This document shows, one piece after another, positions 8,962-16,946 of a DNA stretch of 64,000 bases; positions within the stretch are counted from its first letter, which is position 1; the number at the start of each line of letters is the position of its first letter. This stretch comes from Gudongella sp964575895 (GTDB lineage Bacteria; Bacillota; Clostridia; Tissierellales; Tissierellaceae). The DNA is taken from NCBI GenBank assembly GCA_964575895.1, contig CAZNTE010000006.1, positions 35,078-99,077 on the forward strand. The letters run 5' to 3'. Under the pieces are notes generated by a model, which worked only from the letters and a program-made list of their open reading frames with translations, was not told where the DNA came from and made no database searches. The position numbers and the translations under genes are program-made.

Positions 8962-9849
8962 TCAAATATGTCTTACTCTATTTTTCTTTAAAAATTCAAA
9001 TTTAGTCTCACTGGCTAAAACGGATATCAATATAGCGATACATCCAATTACAAACTTAACAGTAATACTCTCGTTTAATAAAACTATTCCAAGGAAGCTC
9101 CCAAATACGGCTTCCAAACTTAATATAATAGCAGCATGGGTTGAAGAAGTATACTTTTGAGCAATATTCTGGGTTAAGAAGGCTAACATGGTTGTAAAAA
9201 TACCTAAATACATAACTGGTAGTATCATATTTGAACTTATTGAGTAGATTGGTGGTTCGAAAGTTAATGCTAGAATAAATGCCAGTATTGATGCCACATA
9301 AAGCTGTATAGTTGATAACACATAGCTATCAACATTTCTTGCAAAATAACCAACAGCTACAATCTGTAGTGCAAATGAAAGGGCGCAAATAAGTGTTAAG
9401 AATTCACCATATCCCATTCTTAGGTTCCCATCTAGACTAAGTATTCCAATGCCAACAAAACACAAAAATGCTCCGAAGAACTCATATGAACTTGGTTTTC
9501 TTTTGGTTAGAAACCAGTAAAAGAAGGGAACCATAACCACATTTGACGCAGTAATAAAGGCTTGAATTCCAACTGTAGTATATTGTAATCCTACAGTTTG
9601 GGTTACAAACCCAATAAACATAAGTAGGCCTACTATTAAGCCAGCCTTAACATCTAACCACTTTGCCTTTTTTAACCTTTTATAGGATACTAAAGTTAAA
9701 AAAAATGATGCTACTATAAATCTAAAAAATAATATGTATAAAGGGGTCATATGATCTAATGCGCCTTTAGTTACAACAAATCCTGAACCCCATATAAATG
9801 CAACCACTAATAGTGATAGATCAGCATATAAAACTTTCTTATCCTTCAT
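8962..9849 (-). CDS. DMT-superfamily transporter (two EamA domains)
   Basis: The 295-residue protein has ten predicted helices in two EamA repeats, with the common FIWGSGFVVTKGALDH opening and the SLEAVFGSFLGIVLLNE segment in the second half, as in RarD/YdcZ-like exporters. The substrate is unknown. The start ATG 9849 follows GAGGGAGATGAAAAG. It is distant in sequence from the other DMT gene at 3.4 kb, so the two are not a recent duplication. It forms a single-gene transcript that ends at the hairpin near 8.9 kb. Confidence 0.88.
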   Translation of the reverse strand: MKDKKVLYADLSLLVVAFIWGSGFVVTKGALDHMTPLYILFFRFIVASFFLTLVSYKRLKKAKWLDVKAGLIVGLLMFIGFVTQTVGLQYTTVGIQAFITASNVVMVPFFYWFLTKRKPSSYEFFGAFLCFVGIGILSLDGNLRMGYGEFLTLICALSFALQIVAVGYFARNVDSYVLSTIQLYVASILAFILALTFEPPIYSISSNMILPVMYLGIFTTMLAFLTQNIAQKYTSSTHAAIILSLEAVFGSFLGIVLLNESITVKFVIGCIAILISVLASETKFEFLKKNRVRHI

Positions 9850-9902
9850 CTTTTCATCTCCCTCAGTAGATTATACTCAAAGGATTCATTTTAGACAAGG
9901 GA

Positions 9903-10565
9903 TTATAAGTCTTTGGTCCTATATATTCCCATGGACAATAGCATTGATAAAGAATATAGAACTATGGCAATAAAAATAATTAACATGATTAAAGTGTAGC
10001 TATTAAGTTCTTGCAAGAAATTTATAAAGACAATCATTGACTTCTCACCTACAAATCTAAATAATATCCCAGGGGCTATTATTAAAAATATGTAGAATAT
10101 TTGATTGAAAGCCTTTACTTTTCCAGTGCTAAAATAGTTAAATGGTAGATAAATTGACATGAATCCCATAATTATTGCCATTGCTACAATTACTTCAACG
10201 GGGCTAAAGAATCTTCCCTTTGAAATTCCTTTGAATGGAGTTAAATCTATGAACTTTGAAATAGCTAAAATGCAAAGGCAAATTAAAATTGAGTAAATTA
10301 AAATAAAGGCATATCTACTTATAACAACATCTATTCTCTTCACAGGTAGGCTGTTAATAAATGCATCCGAGTCAACCTTTTCATCATATCCAAAGAGTAT
10401 AATTACACAATAATATGCTATGAAAAAAGCCAAGTATATGTAAATTATACTACCAATTGCTGGATTTAATAATGTACCAAGACTACCCCAGAATATAAGA
10501 AAAAAACTCACTATCCAAATAATTTTTTTTGATAAAATAAAATCTTTCAATATTAAAGCTTTCAT
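9903..10565 (-). CDS. ABC-2 type transporter permease
   Basis: The 220-residue membrane protein has about six helices and the FGYDEKVDSDAFINSLPVKR segment that marks ABC-2 permeases of the Ytr/Bcr-like operons. It is the last gene of a four-gene operon (GntR regulator, ATPase, two permeases). ATG 10565 is chosen over the GTG four codons upstream, since that GTG is part of the AGGTGGGTGAT ribosome site. Together with the next gene it would form the membrane channel of the exporter. The transported compound is unknown; relatives respond to cell-wall-active peptides. Confidence 0.85.
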   Translation of the reverse strand: MKALILKDFILSKKIIWIVSFFLIFWGSLGTLLNPAIGSIIYIYLAFFIAYYCVIILFGYDEKVDSDAFINSLPVKRIDVVISRYAFILIYSILICLCILAISKFIDLTPFKGISKGRFFSPVEVIVAMAIIMGFMSIYLPFNYFSTGKVKAFNQIFYIFLIIAPGILFRFVGEKSMIVFINFLQELNSYTLIMLIIFIAIVLYSLSMLLSMGIYRTKDL

Positions 10566-10577
10566 AAAATCACCCAC

Positions 10578-11213
10578 CTATGCGCGCTTTCCATATAAGT
10601 ATATGGATAATTTAGTTGATAAGATAATTAGTCCTAACCCAATAAGAATTCCAAATAATCCACCATATAAACTAAATAACCAATGATTAAAAACCTCTTC
10701 AATGTCAGTTGTGCTCATTGCAAATGTATTTATTAGAAAAACATAAGTGAAAACCCCAAAAAAACTTGCAATCTTTGGTGGCAATTTATAGTTTAATGGT
10801 ACAACGAATGATATCAGAATTAAGAAAAGGATGAAAGAATTTTTCATAGTGTAAATATCAAATAAATCGAAGTTCAAACTGGTGAAAATATTTAGCAATC
10901 CCAAATAAAGTGAAGAATAAATCATTGAAAAAAGGAATGCTAGTAGTGAAAATACGTACTTACCTCTGACAATTTCTGATTTTGTTGTCGGTAGTGATTG
11001 AACATATAGATTAGTCTTAAATTGGACATCATAACTGAAACTTGTTAGTACCAACATATATGCAAAGGAAAGAACTATGGCCATATACATGTACTTTACG
11101 GTAAAATCGAATCCTGACATAGCCATTAATACCGGTACAAATACTACTAGAAATATTTTGTTATAGGTTCCAAAGGTTACAAGTTTGATGTCTTTCCTTA
11201 TTAAGGAGAGCAT
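10578..11213 (-). CDS. ABC-2 type transporter permease
   Basis: The 211-residue product has six predicted membrane helices and the SFSYDVQFKTNLYVQSLPTTKSEIVRGKY segment equivalent to that in the following permease, so the two are related half-channel subunits. Its ATG directly follows the ATPase stop (TAAATG), implying translational coupling. Residues beyond the family fold give no substrate clue. Confidence 0.85.
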   Translation of the reverse strand: MLSLIRKDIKLVTFGTYNKIFLVVFVPVLMAMSGFDFTVKYMYMAIVLSFAYMLVLTSFSYDVQFKTNLYVQSLPTTKSEIVRGKYVFSLLAFLFSMIYSSLYLGLLNIFTSLNFDLFDIYTMKNSFILFLILISFVVPLNYKLPPKIASFFGVFTYVFLINTFAMSTTDIEEVFNHWLFSLYGGLFGILIGLGLIILSTKLSIYLYGKRA

Positions 11214-12065
11214 TTAATTCACCTTCTTTGTGTAATACATTATATCTTCCAATGACGCTTTCTCTATGATGATACTCTCTTTTGGTAATTCCTTTATGGA
11301 ATTAATATCATCAATAAGTCCCTCAAATGCAATCTTAGTCTCTCTTATTCCCAATAGGTTATTTCTTAAGTTTTGACTTAATACATCTGGATCCCCTTTT
11401 ATAATGTGGTACTTTTCCATTACCTCATCTTTGCTTAATGAAAACACTAGGCTTCCATCATTAATATAGGTGATATAATCAGCTATCTTTTCCAAGTCAG
11501 TTGTAATATGAGTGGAAAAAAATATTGAAACATTTTCATCCTGTATGATGCTGTAGAGGATATCCAAAATTTCTCTCCTAAAAATCGGATCTAGTCCACT
11601 GGTGGGTTCATCCATAATTATTAATTCTGCATTATGACTTAAGGCCAGGGCAAGGGAATATTTCATTTTCATACCTTTAGAAAGTTTTTTTATTTTTAAA
11701 TCAGGATTGAGATCAAATTTTTTCATATAGTCATTAAATATTTCACTATCCCATTTTGAATAAAAAGGTTCAACTATTGATCTCATTTGCCTCATGGTCA
11801 TATCTTCATAAAAATGTGACTCATCGTATACAAATCCTATTCTATCTTTTATTTCCTTCTCATGTTGGATATGGTCAAGGCCAAACACCTTTATACTCCC
11901 ACTATCTTTTTTTAATAAATTCATAATAAGTTTTATTGTAGTGGTTTTTCCCGACCCATTTGGACCAATAAATCCCATTATGTATCCTTTATCTAACTTG
12001 AAGGATATATCTTTAATTTCAAATCCTTCCTTGTACTTTTTACTTAAATTTTTTATCTCTAGCAT
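11214..12065 (-). CDS. ABC transporter ATP-binding protein
   Basis: The 283-residue cytoplasmic ATPase shows Walker A GPNGSGKTT (about 34-42), the signature LSKGMKMKYSLALAL, Walker B ELIIMDEPTSGLDP and the switch histidine in FFSTHITTD. The signature has SKG in place of SGG, as in many Ytr/Bcr-type ATPases. It powers the two ABC-2 permeases encoded next. The gene begins one base after the GntR regulator stop. Family precedent (Ytr, BcrA, EcsA) suggests export of, or resistance to, envelope-active compounds, but that is inference. Confidence 0.92.
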   Translation of the reverse strand: MLEIKNLSKKYKEGFEIKDISFKLDKGYIMGFIGPNGSGKTTTIKLIMNLLKKDSGSIKVFGLDHIQHEKEIKDRIGFVYDESHFYEDMTMRQMRSIVEPFYSKWDSEIFNDYMKKFDLNPDLKIKKLSKGMKMKYSLALALSHNAELIIMDEPTSGLDPIFRREILDILYSIIQDENVSIFFSTHITTDLEKIADYITYINDGSLVFSLSKDEVMEKYHIIKGDPDVLSQNLRNNLLGIRETKIAFEGLIDDINSIKELPKESIIIEKASLEDIMYYTKKVN

Positions 12066-12066
12066 G

Positions 12067-12441
12067 TTAATCCTCCCTGTAAAGAATAGTCAACATCTCT
12101 ATTATTTCTTTGTAATCTAATCCTAGTGACTTACTTTCCATTACCACTAGATTTAGTAGGTCTTCAATCATCTTAAGTTTTTGTTCCTTAACTAGTTCTA
12201 TGTTTTGAATGGCAACAAAGGTTCCTTTCCCTTGGATTGTTTCGAGAAAACCATCCTTTTCCAATTCATCATAAGCCCTTTTTGTGGTTATAACTGAAAT
12301 GTGAAGATCTTTGGCTAAAGCCCTAATGGAGGGTAGTGCTTCTCCTTGGTCTAAGTCTCCCTTAAGAATGCTTGTTTTGACTTGATTATATATTTGAGTG
12401 TAAATCGGGTCTTCTGAGCTATTTGATATTAGTATTCTCAT
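12067..12441 (-). CDS. GntR family regulator, YtrA subfamily
   Basis: The 124-residue protein has an N-terminal winged helix (about 10-75: PIYTQIYNQVKTSILKG, LPSIRALAKDLHISVITTKRAYDELEKDGFLETIQGKGTFV) and only a short helical C-terminal dimerisation tail, the hallmark of YtrA-type GntR regulators. These usually repress their own ABC operon. Here it is the first gene of such an operon and palindromic, repeated TACTGTATATATT sequence lies just upstream, in the right place for an operator. Confidence 0.93.
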   Translation of the reverse strand: MRILISNSSEDPIYTQIYNQVKTSILKGDLDQGEALPSIRALAKDLHISVITTKRAYDELEKDGFLETIQGKGTFVAIQNIELVKEQKLKMIEDLLNLVVMESKSLGLDYKEIIEMLTILYRED

Positions 12442-12457
12442 ATGATCAAACCATCCT

Positions 12458-12503
12458 TACTGTATATATTGTTTATACTGTATATATTATATATGTACAG
12501 TAT
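12458..12503. promoter_or_regulatory. probable operator of the GntR/YtrA-type operon
   Basis: TACTGTATATATT occurs twice in direct order (12458-12470 and 12476-12488, 18 bp apart), and the second copy is the left arm of an imperfect palindrome whose right arm ends at 12502 (ATATATGTACAGTA). This resembles the GTATA/TATAC-type operators of YtrA regulators. It lies 17-62 bp upstream of the regulator start. Confidence 0.6.
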
Positions 12504-12557
12504 AAACCTAAAATATTAACCTGTCAATAAAATTATATTGCTTTTTTCTCTTGTTGA

Positions 12558-12592
12558 TTGTAAACTATTGTTATAAGGTTTCAGGTTAACAT
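12558..12592 (+). promoter_or_regulatory. candidate BirA operator upstream of bioY
   Basis: Half-sites TTGTAAAC (12558-12565) and GTTAACAT (12585-12592) resemble the two arms of Firmicutes BirA boxes, but the 19-bp spacer is longer than the usual 14-16. The left arm overlaps a possible -10 (TAAACT, 12561-12566) whose -35 would be TTGCTT at 12538. A DNA-binding BirA is encoded next door, which makes the site plausible, not proven. Confidence 0.4.
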
Positions 12593-12602
12593 TGGAGGGC
12601 AT

Positions 12603-13148
12603 ATGAAATTATCAATTAAAGAACTTGTATACGTTTCACTATTTTCTGCATTAACTGGTATTGGTGCTTTTATCCAAATTCCATTAGGTCCTGTACCCAT
12701 AACTCTACAAACACTATTTGTTCTGCTTAGTGGTTTTTTACTTGGACCAAAACTTGCTATTCTATCTCAACTAACCTATGTACTTCTTGGTTTAGTTGGT
12801 CTACCAATATTCTCAGGTATGACAGGAGGTATACAGTCAGTCCTTAAACCAAGTTTTGGATTTATAATAAGCTTCCTTGTAGCATCATACATCGTTGGAT
12901 TATTATGTAAGGATGGTAAAAGAAGTATGTACAGCTACATTATTGCTGGAATAATTGGTACTTCAGTTATGTATATTATAGGTATACCATACATGGCATT
13001 TATACTGAATGTGGTTATGAAAAGTGGATTAAGCTTTATAAGAATCCTTGAAATAGGACTGTTTTTATTCATTCCAGGAGATATCATAAAACTTATAATT
13101 GCATCCTCCATAGGGTATAGATTGAATAGAATTAAAAATTATGATTAA
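12603..13148 (+). CDS. bioY: biotin transporter BioY (ECF S component)
   Basis: High-affinity biotin uptake subunit. The 181-residue protein has six predicted membrane helices and the BioY signature: IPLGPVPITLQTLFVLLSG near residue 27-45 and GLVGLPIFSGMTGG near 66-80. The length is standard. It starts at an ATG after GGAGGG. No biotin synthesis gene is present here, so the cell may rely on uptake. It is convergent with birA, the biotin ligase/repressor, and shares a bidirectional terminator with it; a BirA-like operator may lie in its promoter. Confidence 0.95.
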   Translation: MKLSIKELVYVSLFSALTGIGAFIQIPLGPVPITLQTLFVLLSGFLLGPKLAILSQLTYVLLGLVGLPIFSGMTGGIQSVLKPSFGFIISFLVASYIVGLLCKDGKRSMYSYIIAGIIGTSVMYIIGIPYMAFILNVVMKSGLSFIRILEIGLFLFIPGDIIKLIIASSIGYRLNRIKNYD

Positions 13149-13150
13149 AA

Positions 13151-13181
13151 AAGACTATTACATCTTTTTTGTAATAGTCTT
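13151..13181. terminator. bidirectional terminator between bioY and birA
   Basis: AAGACTATTAC and its complement form an 11-bp stem around a 9-nt loop; the right arm reaches into the birA stop codon. Confidence 0.85.
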
Positions 13182-14157
13182 ATATATATCTATCTTTTTT
13201 CCGTATAGAAACCTCACCAGAAAGAACAGGTTCTAACCCATCTTCAAAACGAACCATCAACTCTCCATTGTGATTGATACTTATAGCTCTACCTTCTCTG
13301 GTCATATGACCTTGTACAACTAGTATATCTTCCCCAATTACTGCAGAGTTATCTCTACAAATATCAAGAGCAGTTTCAAAATCACCAGTAGTTTCAAATG
13401 GAATATAAAGCTCATCTAAATGATTTAATAGTATACTAAACAGGTGTTTTCTATCAATTTGTTCTCCTGTTTCAATCTTTAATGAAGTTGCTTTCTCCCT
13501 TAGATCCTCAGGGATATCATCATAGTTATGATTCACATTAATCCCTATACCTAAAACTATGTGATTTATTATTCCCAGCTCACAGTTCATCTCCGTTAGG
13601 ATACCTGCTACCTTTTTCCCCTTTACCAATATGTCATTAGGCCATTTAATCGTTGAATCTATTCCTATTTCCTCAAATGCTTGAAAAACTGCAGCTGCAG
13701 CTAATAAGGTTAACTTAGCAACCTTATCAGGTTCAGTTTTTGGCTTTACAATAATTGAAGTGTAGATTCCCTTAGTCATTTTAGAATTCCAGGATCTCCC
13801 TAATCTTCCTCTACCTGATGTTTGCTCTTCAGAAACCACTACAGTACCTTCTTCAACCTTGGGAGCTAGCTCCTTGGCCTTCTTATTAGTAGAATCAATG
13901 GTCTTATAATGATATATGGACCTGCCAATTATTTTCGTCTCCAATTCGTCTTTTATTTCATCGTAATTTATTATATCAGGGCTTGATATTAATCTGTAGC
14001 CTTTGTTTGTTACAGATTCGATTTCATACCCATCTGACATTAATGAATGAATGTGCTTCCAAATAGCTGTTCTACTTAACCCAAATTCCTTAGCTAGTTT
14101 ACCCCCAGATACAAAATCATCAGTTTCCTGCAATTTGAATAGAATTTGATGTTTCAT
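13180..14157 (-). CDS. birA: bifunctional biotin-[acetyl-CoA-carboxylase] ligase / biotin operon repressor
   Basis: Joins biotin to the carrier lysine of biotin-dependent enzymes and, with biotinyl-AMP bound, represses biotin genes. The 325-residue protein has an N-terminal winged helix (about 1-58, LAKEFGLSRTAIWKHIHSLMSDG), the nucleotide/biotin loop GRGRLGR at 115-121, KWPND at 171-175 and a C-terminal SH3-like cap. The presence of the DNA-binding domain shows it is a regulatory class II BirA. It is convergent with bioY. Start ATG 14157 follows GATGAGGTGAATAAAA. Confidence 0.96.
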   Translation of the reverse strand: MKHQILFKLQETDDFVSGGKLAKEFGLSRTAIWKHIHSLMSDGYEIESVTNKGYRLISSPDIINYDEIKDELETKIIGRSIYHYKTIDSTNKKAKELAPKVEEGTVVVSEEQTSGRGRLGRSWNSKMTKGIYTSIIVKPKTEPDKVAKLTLLAAAAVFQAFEEIGIDSTIKWPNDILVKGKKVAGILTEMNCELGIINHIVLGIGINVNHNYDDIPEDLREKATSLKIETGEQIDRKHLFSILLNHLDELYIPFETTGDFETALDICRDNSAVIGEDILVVQGHMTREGRAISINHNGELMVRFEDGLEPVLSGEVSIRKKDRYI

Positions 14158-14183
14158 TTTTATTCACCTCATCTAATAAATAG

Positions 14184-14205
14184 AAGGGTCTTGTTACGAC
14201 CCCTC
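14184..14205 (-). terminator. terminator of the IPP isomerase gene
   Basis: On the minus strand AGGGGTC and GACCCTT pair around a 7-nt loop, followed by a T-rich TTCTATTTATT tract upstream of birA. Confidence 0.55.
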
Positions 14206-14210
14206 CTCAT

Positions 14211-15221
14211 TTAAATCATTTCTTTCAATTTCCCAGTAATTTTGTATTCTGTACTTCGTAGGGATGGGATGTCTTTCTTTCCTAAAAGCATCATAATTAT
14301 TTTTATCTTATATATTGTACTCTCCAGGTATTCCTTTGCATTAGGATACCCTCCATGAATCAGATAAGCTAGCAATTCACCACTTATTCCAGCAATTTCT
14401 GCTCCTAAAACAAGAGATTTTATTACATCCATGCTAGTCCTTAATCCGCCACTGGCAACAATCCTCAAATCATCTTTCATATCCTTAAGTTGTAGCAAGG
14501 CTAATCCAGTTGGAATTCCCCATGAGTAAAGTTCAGTAAAGTCCAGTTCATGGTTCCTAAGATTCTCTATTTCAACAAAATTAGTACCACCATATCCTGA
14601 AACATCAATATATCTAACTCCAACATTGTATAATCTCTGTGCAACATCTTTGGAAATCCCAAAACCTACTTCTTTAACTATAAGTGGTTTATCAATTTCC
14701 TTAACTATTGATTCGATATTACTAAGAATACCCTTGAACTCTCTATCTCCTTCTTCCATGACAAGTTCTTGAGCTAAATTTAAATGAATTTGTATAGCAT
14801 CTGCCTCTATCATCTCAATAGCTTTTCTTGCATCCTCTACTGATGCAAATCCATTTAAGTTACTTATTACTATTCCATCAGAACCAATAATTTCTCTAAC
14901 GATTTTAAAGGATTCCATACTATCTTCATCATCAAGAGCAATAGTCTGTGATCCCACAGCCATTGGAATGTTTAGCTCCTTAGCCAGAGTAGCCAGGTCT
15001 TTATTTATCTCTTGGGTGAATACAGATCCTCCAGTCATTGCATTTATTAATATGGGATAGTTTACCTTTTTCCCAAGAAAGGAAATACTAGTATCAATTT
15101 CATCAAAGTTTAATTCAGGCAAAGCATTATGGGGAAGATAAATATCTCCAAACAGAGTATCCCCCTTAAATGAAGTCTTCAAATAATTCTCTATATGTTC
15201 CTTTTTTCTAACTCTTCTCAT
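14211..15221 (-). CDS. fni: type 2 isopentenyl-diphosphate delta-isomerase
   Basis: FMN- and NADPH-dependent interconversion of isopentenyl and dimethylallyl diphosphate. The 336-residue TIM-barrel protein carries the family segments NAMTGGS (about 60-66), the flavin/phosphate-binding KPLIVKEVGFGIS and the VASGGLRT glycine stretch. Type 2 enzymes are typical of Gram-positive bacteria and archaea. The ATG is preceded by GAGGTGGAG. No other isoprenoid gene is nearby; the adjacent LCP gene uses undecaprenyl-linked substrates but any link is loose. Confidence 0.94.
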   Translation of the reverse strand: MRRVRKKEHIENYLKTSFKGDTLFGDIYLPHNALPELNFDEIDTSISFLGKKVNYPILINAMTGGSVFTQEINKDLATLAKELNIPMAVGSQTIALDDEDSMESFKIVREIIGSDGIVISNLNGFASVEDARKAIEMIEADAIQIHLNLAQELVMEEGDREFKGILSNIESIVKEIDKPLIVKEVGFGISKDVAQRLYNVGVRYIDVSGYGGTNFVEIENLRNHELDFTELYSWGIPTGLALLQLKDMKDDLRIVASGGLRTSMDVIKSLVLGAEIAGISGELLAYLIHGGYPNAKEYLESTIYKIKIIMMLLGKKDIPSLRSTEYKITGKLKEMI

Positions 15222-15251
15222 TACTCCACCTCTTTTTGAAATTTTGTGAAT

Positions 15252-16205
15252 CTATTGATTCACTAAGTAATCTCCAAACATCTTCTCCATTAAGGTGTCT
15301 GTTTCTTCTTGGTTATGGATGAAATAACTAACTAATCCTATATACTCGCCCTTCCCAGGAACTGTAGCAGTTTCCATTGACTCCACATCAATTTTATTGG
15401 CACTTATACCAGCTCTTAACATGAAGGTAATAGGAATATTAGTCTCTACATTATCAAAATAAGTTTCAATAATTTTTGGTAGTTTCAATAGATTTTTAGG
15501 TGTTATGGTTTGTTTAACCAGTTCCTTTAAAAAATACTGTTGGGTTCTAATTCTACCGATATCTCCATCTGGATATCCTACAGTCATATCATTGTTATGT
15601 CTAAATCTTATAAAATCATGAGCGTTTTTACCATCTAAGGTCTGCTCCCCTTTTTTAATATTTATATTCAGTGGAGGATCTGCAGTAGGATCACTGTATA
15701 TCATAGTAAATGGAACTTCAACTGTTACTCCACCTATTGCATTCACTAAATCTTGAACAATTTGATAATCAACCTTGACATAATATTCAAGATCAATTCC
15801 CAGTAAATGTCTGACTGATTTAATAGTTTCCTCTACCCCTCCATAAGCGTGGGCTGCATTTATCTTGTCCATGTTTCCTTTTACTAGGGTCCTTGTATCC
15901 CTAGGTATAGAAACTACTGTAATCTTACCAGTTTCAATATTTAATTTTGTAAGCATCATGGTATCTGTTCTAGTTCCTTTTGACTTTGCTACATCTTTGG
16001 CGTCAACACCCATCATCAGGAAAACTATTTCGTTTTTATCTTTTGTTTCACTAGGTTCTTCAACATCTGTTGGCTCTCCAGTTACTTCAGTTGGATCTGT
16101 AGCCACAACAGGTTTCTCATCAAAGAAAGTATCTCCTGCAAGCATATAAAACAGTCCGAAAATAACCAAAGATGCTAAAAAAACAGTTAAAAATTGTTTT
16201 TTCAT
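15252..16205 (-). CDS. LytR-CpsA-Psr (LCP) family cell-wall polymer ligase
   Basis: Membrane-anchored enzyme thought to transfer teichoic acid or other glycopolymers from undecaprenyl carriers to peptidoglycan. The 317-residue protein has one N-terminal membrane helix (MKKQFLTVFLASLVIFGLFYML), a Thr/Pro/Glu-rich linker (about 30-55), then the LCP domain with the conserved arginines and aspartates: GTRTDTMML, SIPRDTR, HAYGG and the RFRHNNDMTVGYPDGDIGRIRTQQYF stretch shown in parts (about 205-230). The start is moved to ATG 16205, 4 nt after GAGGTG; a longer frame has no site. Overlapping its stop is a small perfect hairpin (15246-15263). Confidence 0.93.
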   Translation of the reverse strand: MKKQFLTVFLASLVIFGLFYMLAGDTFFDEKPVVATDPTEVTGEPTDVEEPSETKDKNEIVFLMMGVDAKDVAKSKGTRTDTMMLTKLNIETGKITVVSIPRDTRTLVKGNMDKINAAHAYGGVEETIKSVRHLLGIDLEYYVKVDYQIVQDLVNAIGGVTVEVPFTMIYSDPTADPPLNINIKKGEQTLDGKNAHDFIRFRHNNDMTVGYPDGDIGRIRTQQYFLKELVKQTITPKNLLKLPKIIETYFDNVETNIPITFMLRAGISANKIDVESMETATVPGKGEYIGLVSYFIHNQEETDTLMEKMFGDYLVNQ

Positions 16206-16312
16206 AAAACACCTCATTAAATTTGTACTATATTTAATAATACTATAAAATGTCAACAATTACAATTATTTAGTGGTTTACGATAGTATTACAATTTAGA
16301 GACAAAATAGTT

Positions 16313-16340
16313 AATGCTACCCTTTAAAAAGGATAGCATT
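16313..16340 (-). terminator. hairpin after the DJ-1 family gene
   Basis: AATGCTA(C/T)CC and GG(A/G)TAGCATT arms form a 10-bp stem. The T-tract after it on the minus strand is weak (AACTATTTT), so termination may be partial. Confidence 0.55.
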
Positions 16341-16349
16341 AAAATCAAC

Positions 16350-16919
16350 TTATATTTGATCTTCAACAATATCAAGCAATATAGCTTTTTTAATTTCTCT
16401 TTTCCTATCTTCACCTTGAAGATGCTCGATAATTTTAAGAGCAAAGTAAACAGTAGTTGCTGGTCCTCTGGATGTAATTATATTCCCATCCTTCACTACA
16501 ATATCTTCCTTTAATTTACTTGCACCTAATTGAGAACCAAATCCAGGATAACAAGTTGCAGACTTATTGAATAAAATTCCTGCTTTACCTAATACTATAG
16601 GTCCAGCACAAATAGCAGCAATCAATTTATTTTGTTTGTAGAATTCTTGTACTAACTCAATCACTGTAGAATTATCTCTTAAAGCTGTTGCTCCACCCAT
16701 ACCTCCAGGTATTATAATACCACGATAATTACTAACATCCCTCAATTCATCCATGGTTAAGTCCGCCATAACTTTTATTCCATGGGACCCTTGAATTAAT
16801 TTATCATCTGTGATTGAAACCATCACAACTTCTAGACCAGATCTTCTAAGATAATCAACCACTGTCAAAGCTTCAACTTCTTCAAAACCTTTAGCTAACA
16901 TCACTAATAGCTTACTCAT
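16350..16919 (-). CDS. DJ-1/PfpI family protein (YajL/ThiJ-like)
   Basis: The 189-residue protein has the DJ-1 fold: VMLAKGFEEVEALT at the start with the acidic residue that pairs with the nucleophile, and the elbow AAICAGP with the reactive cysteine near residue 103. Relatives act as glyoxalase/deglycase-type or chaperone proteins in carbonyl and oxidative stress; which one applies here cannot be told. ATG 16919 is used, 6 nt after GAGGTG; the GTG three codons upstream lies within that site. It follows the DUF438 gene on the same strand by 27 bp and may be co-transcribed with it. Confidence 0.9.
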   Translation of the reverse strand: MSKLLVMLAKGFEEVEALTVVDYLRRSGLEVVMVSITDDKLIQGSHGIKVMADLTMDELRDVSNYRGIIIPGGMGGATALRDNSTVIELVQEFYKQNKLIAAICAGPIVLGKAGILFNKSATCYPGFGSQLGASKLKEDIVVKDGNIITSRGPATTVYFALKIIEHLQGEDRKREIKKAILLDIVEDQI

Positions 16920-16946
16920 ATCCAACACCTCGAAATTAAAATTGTC

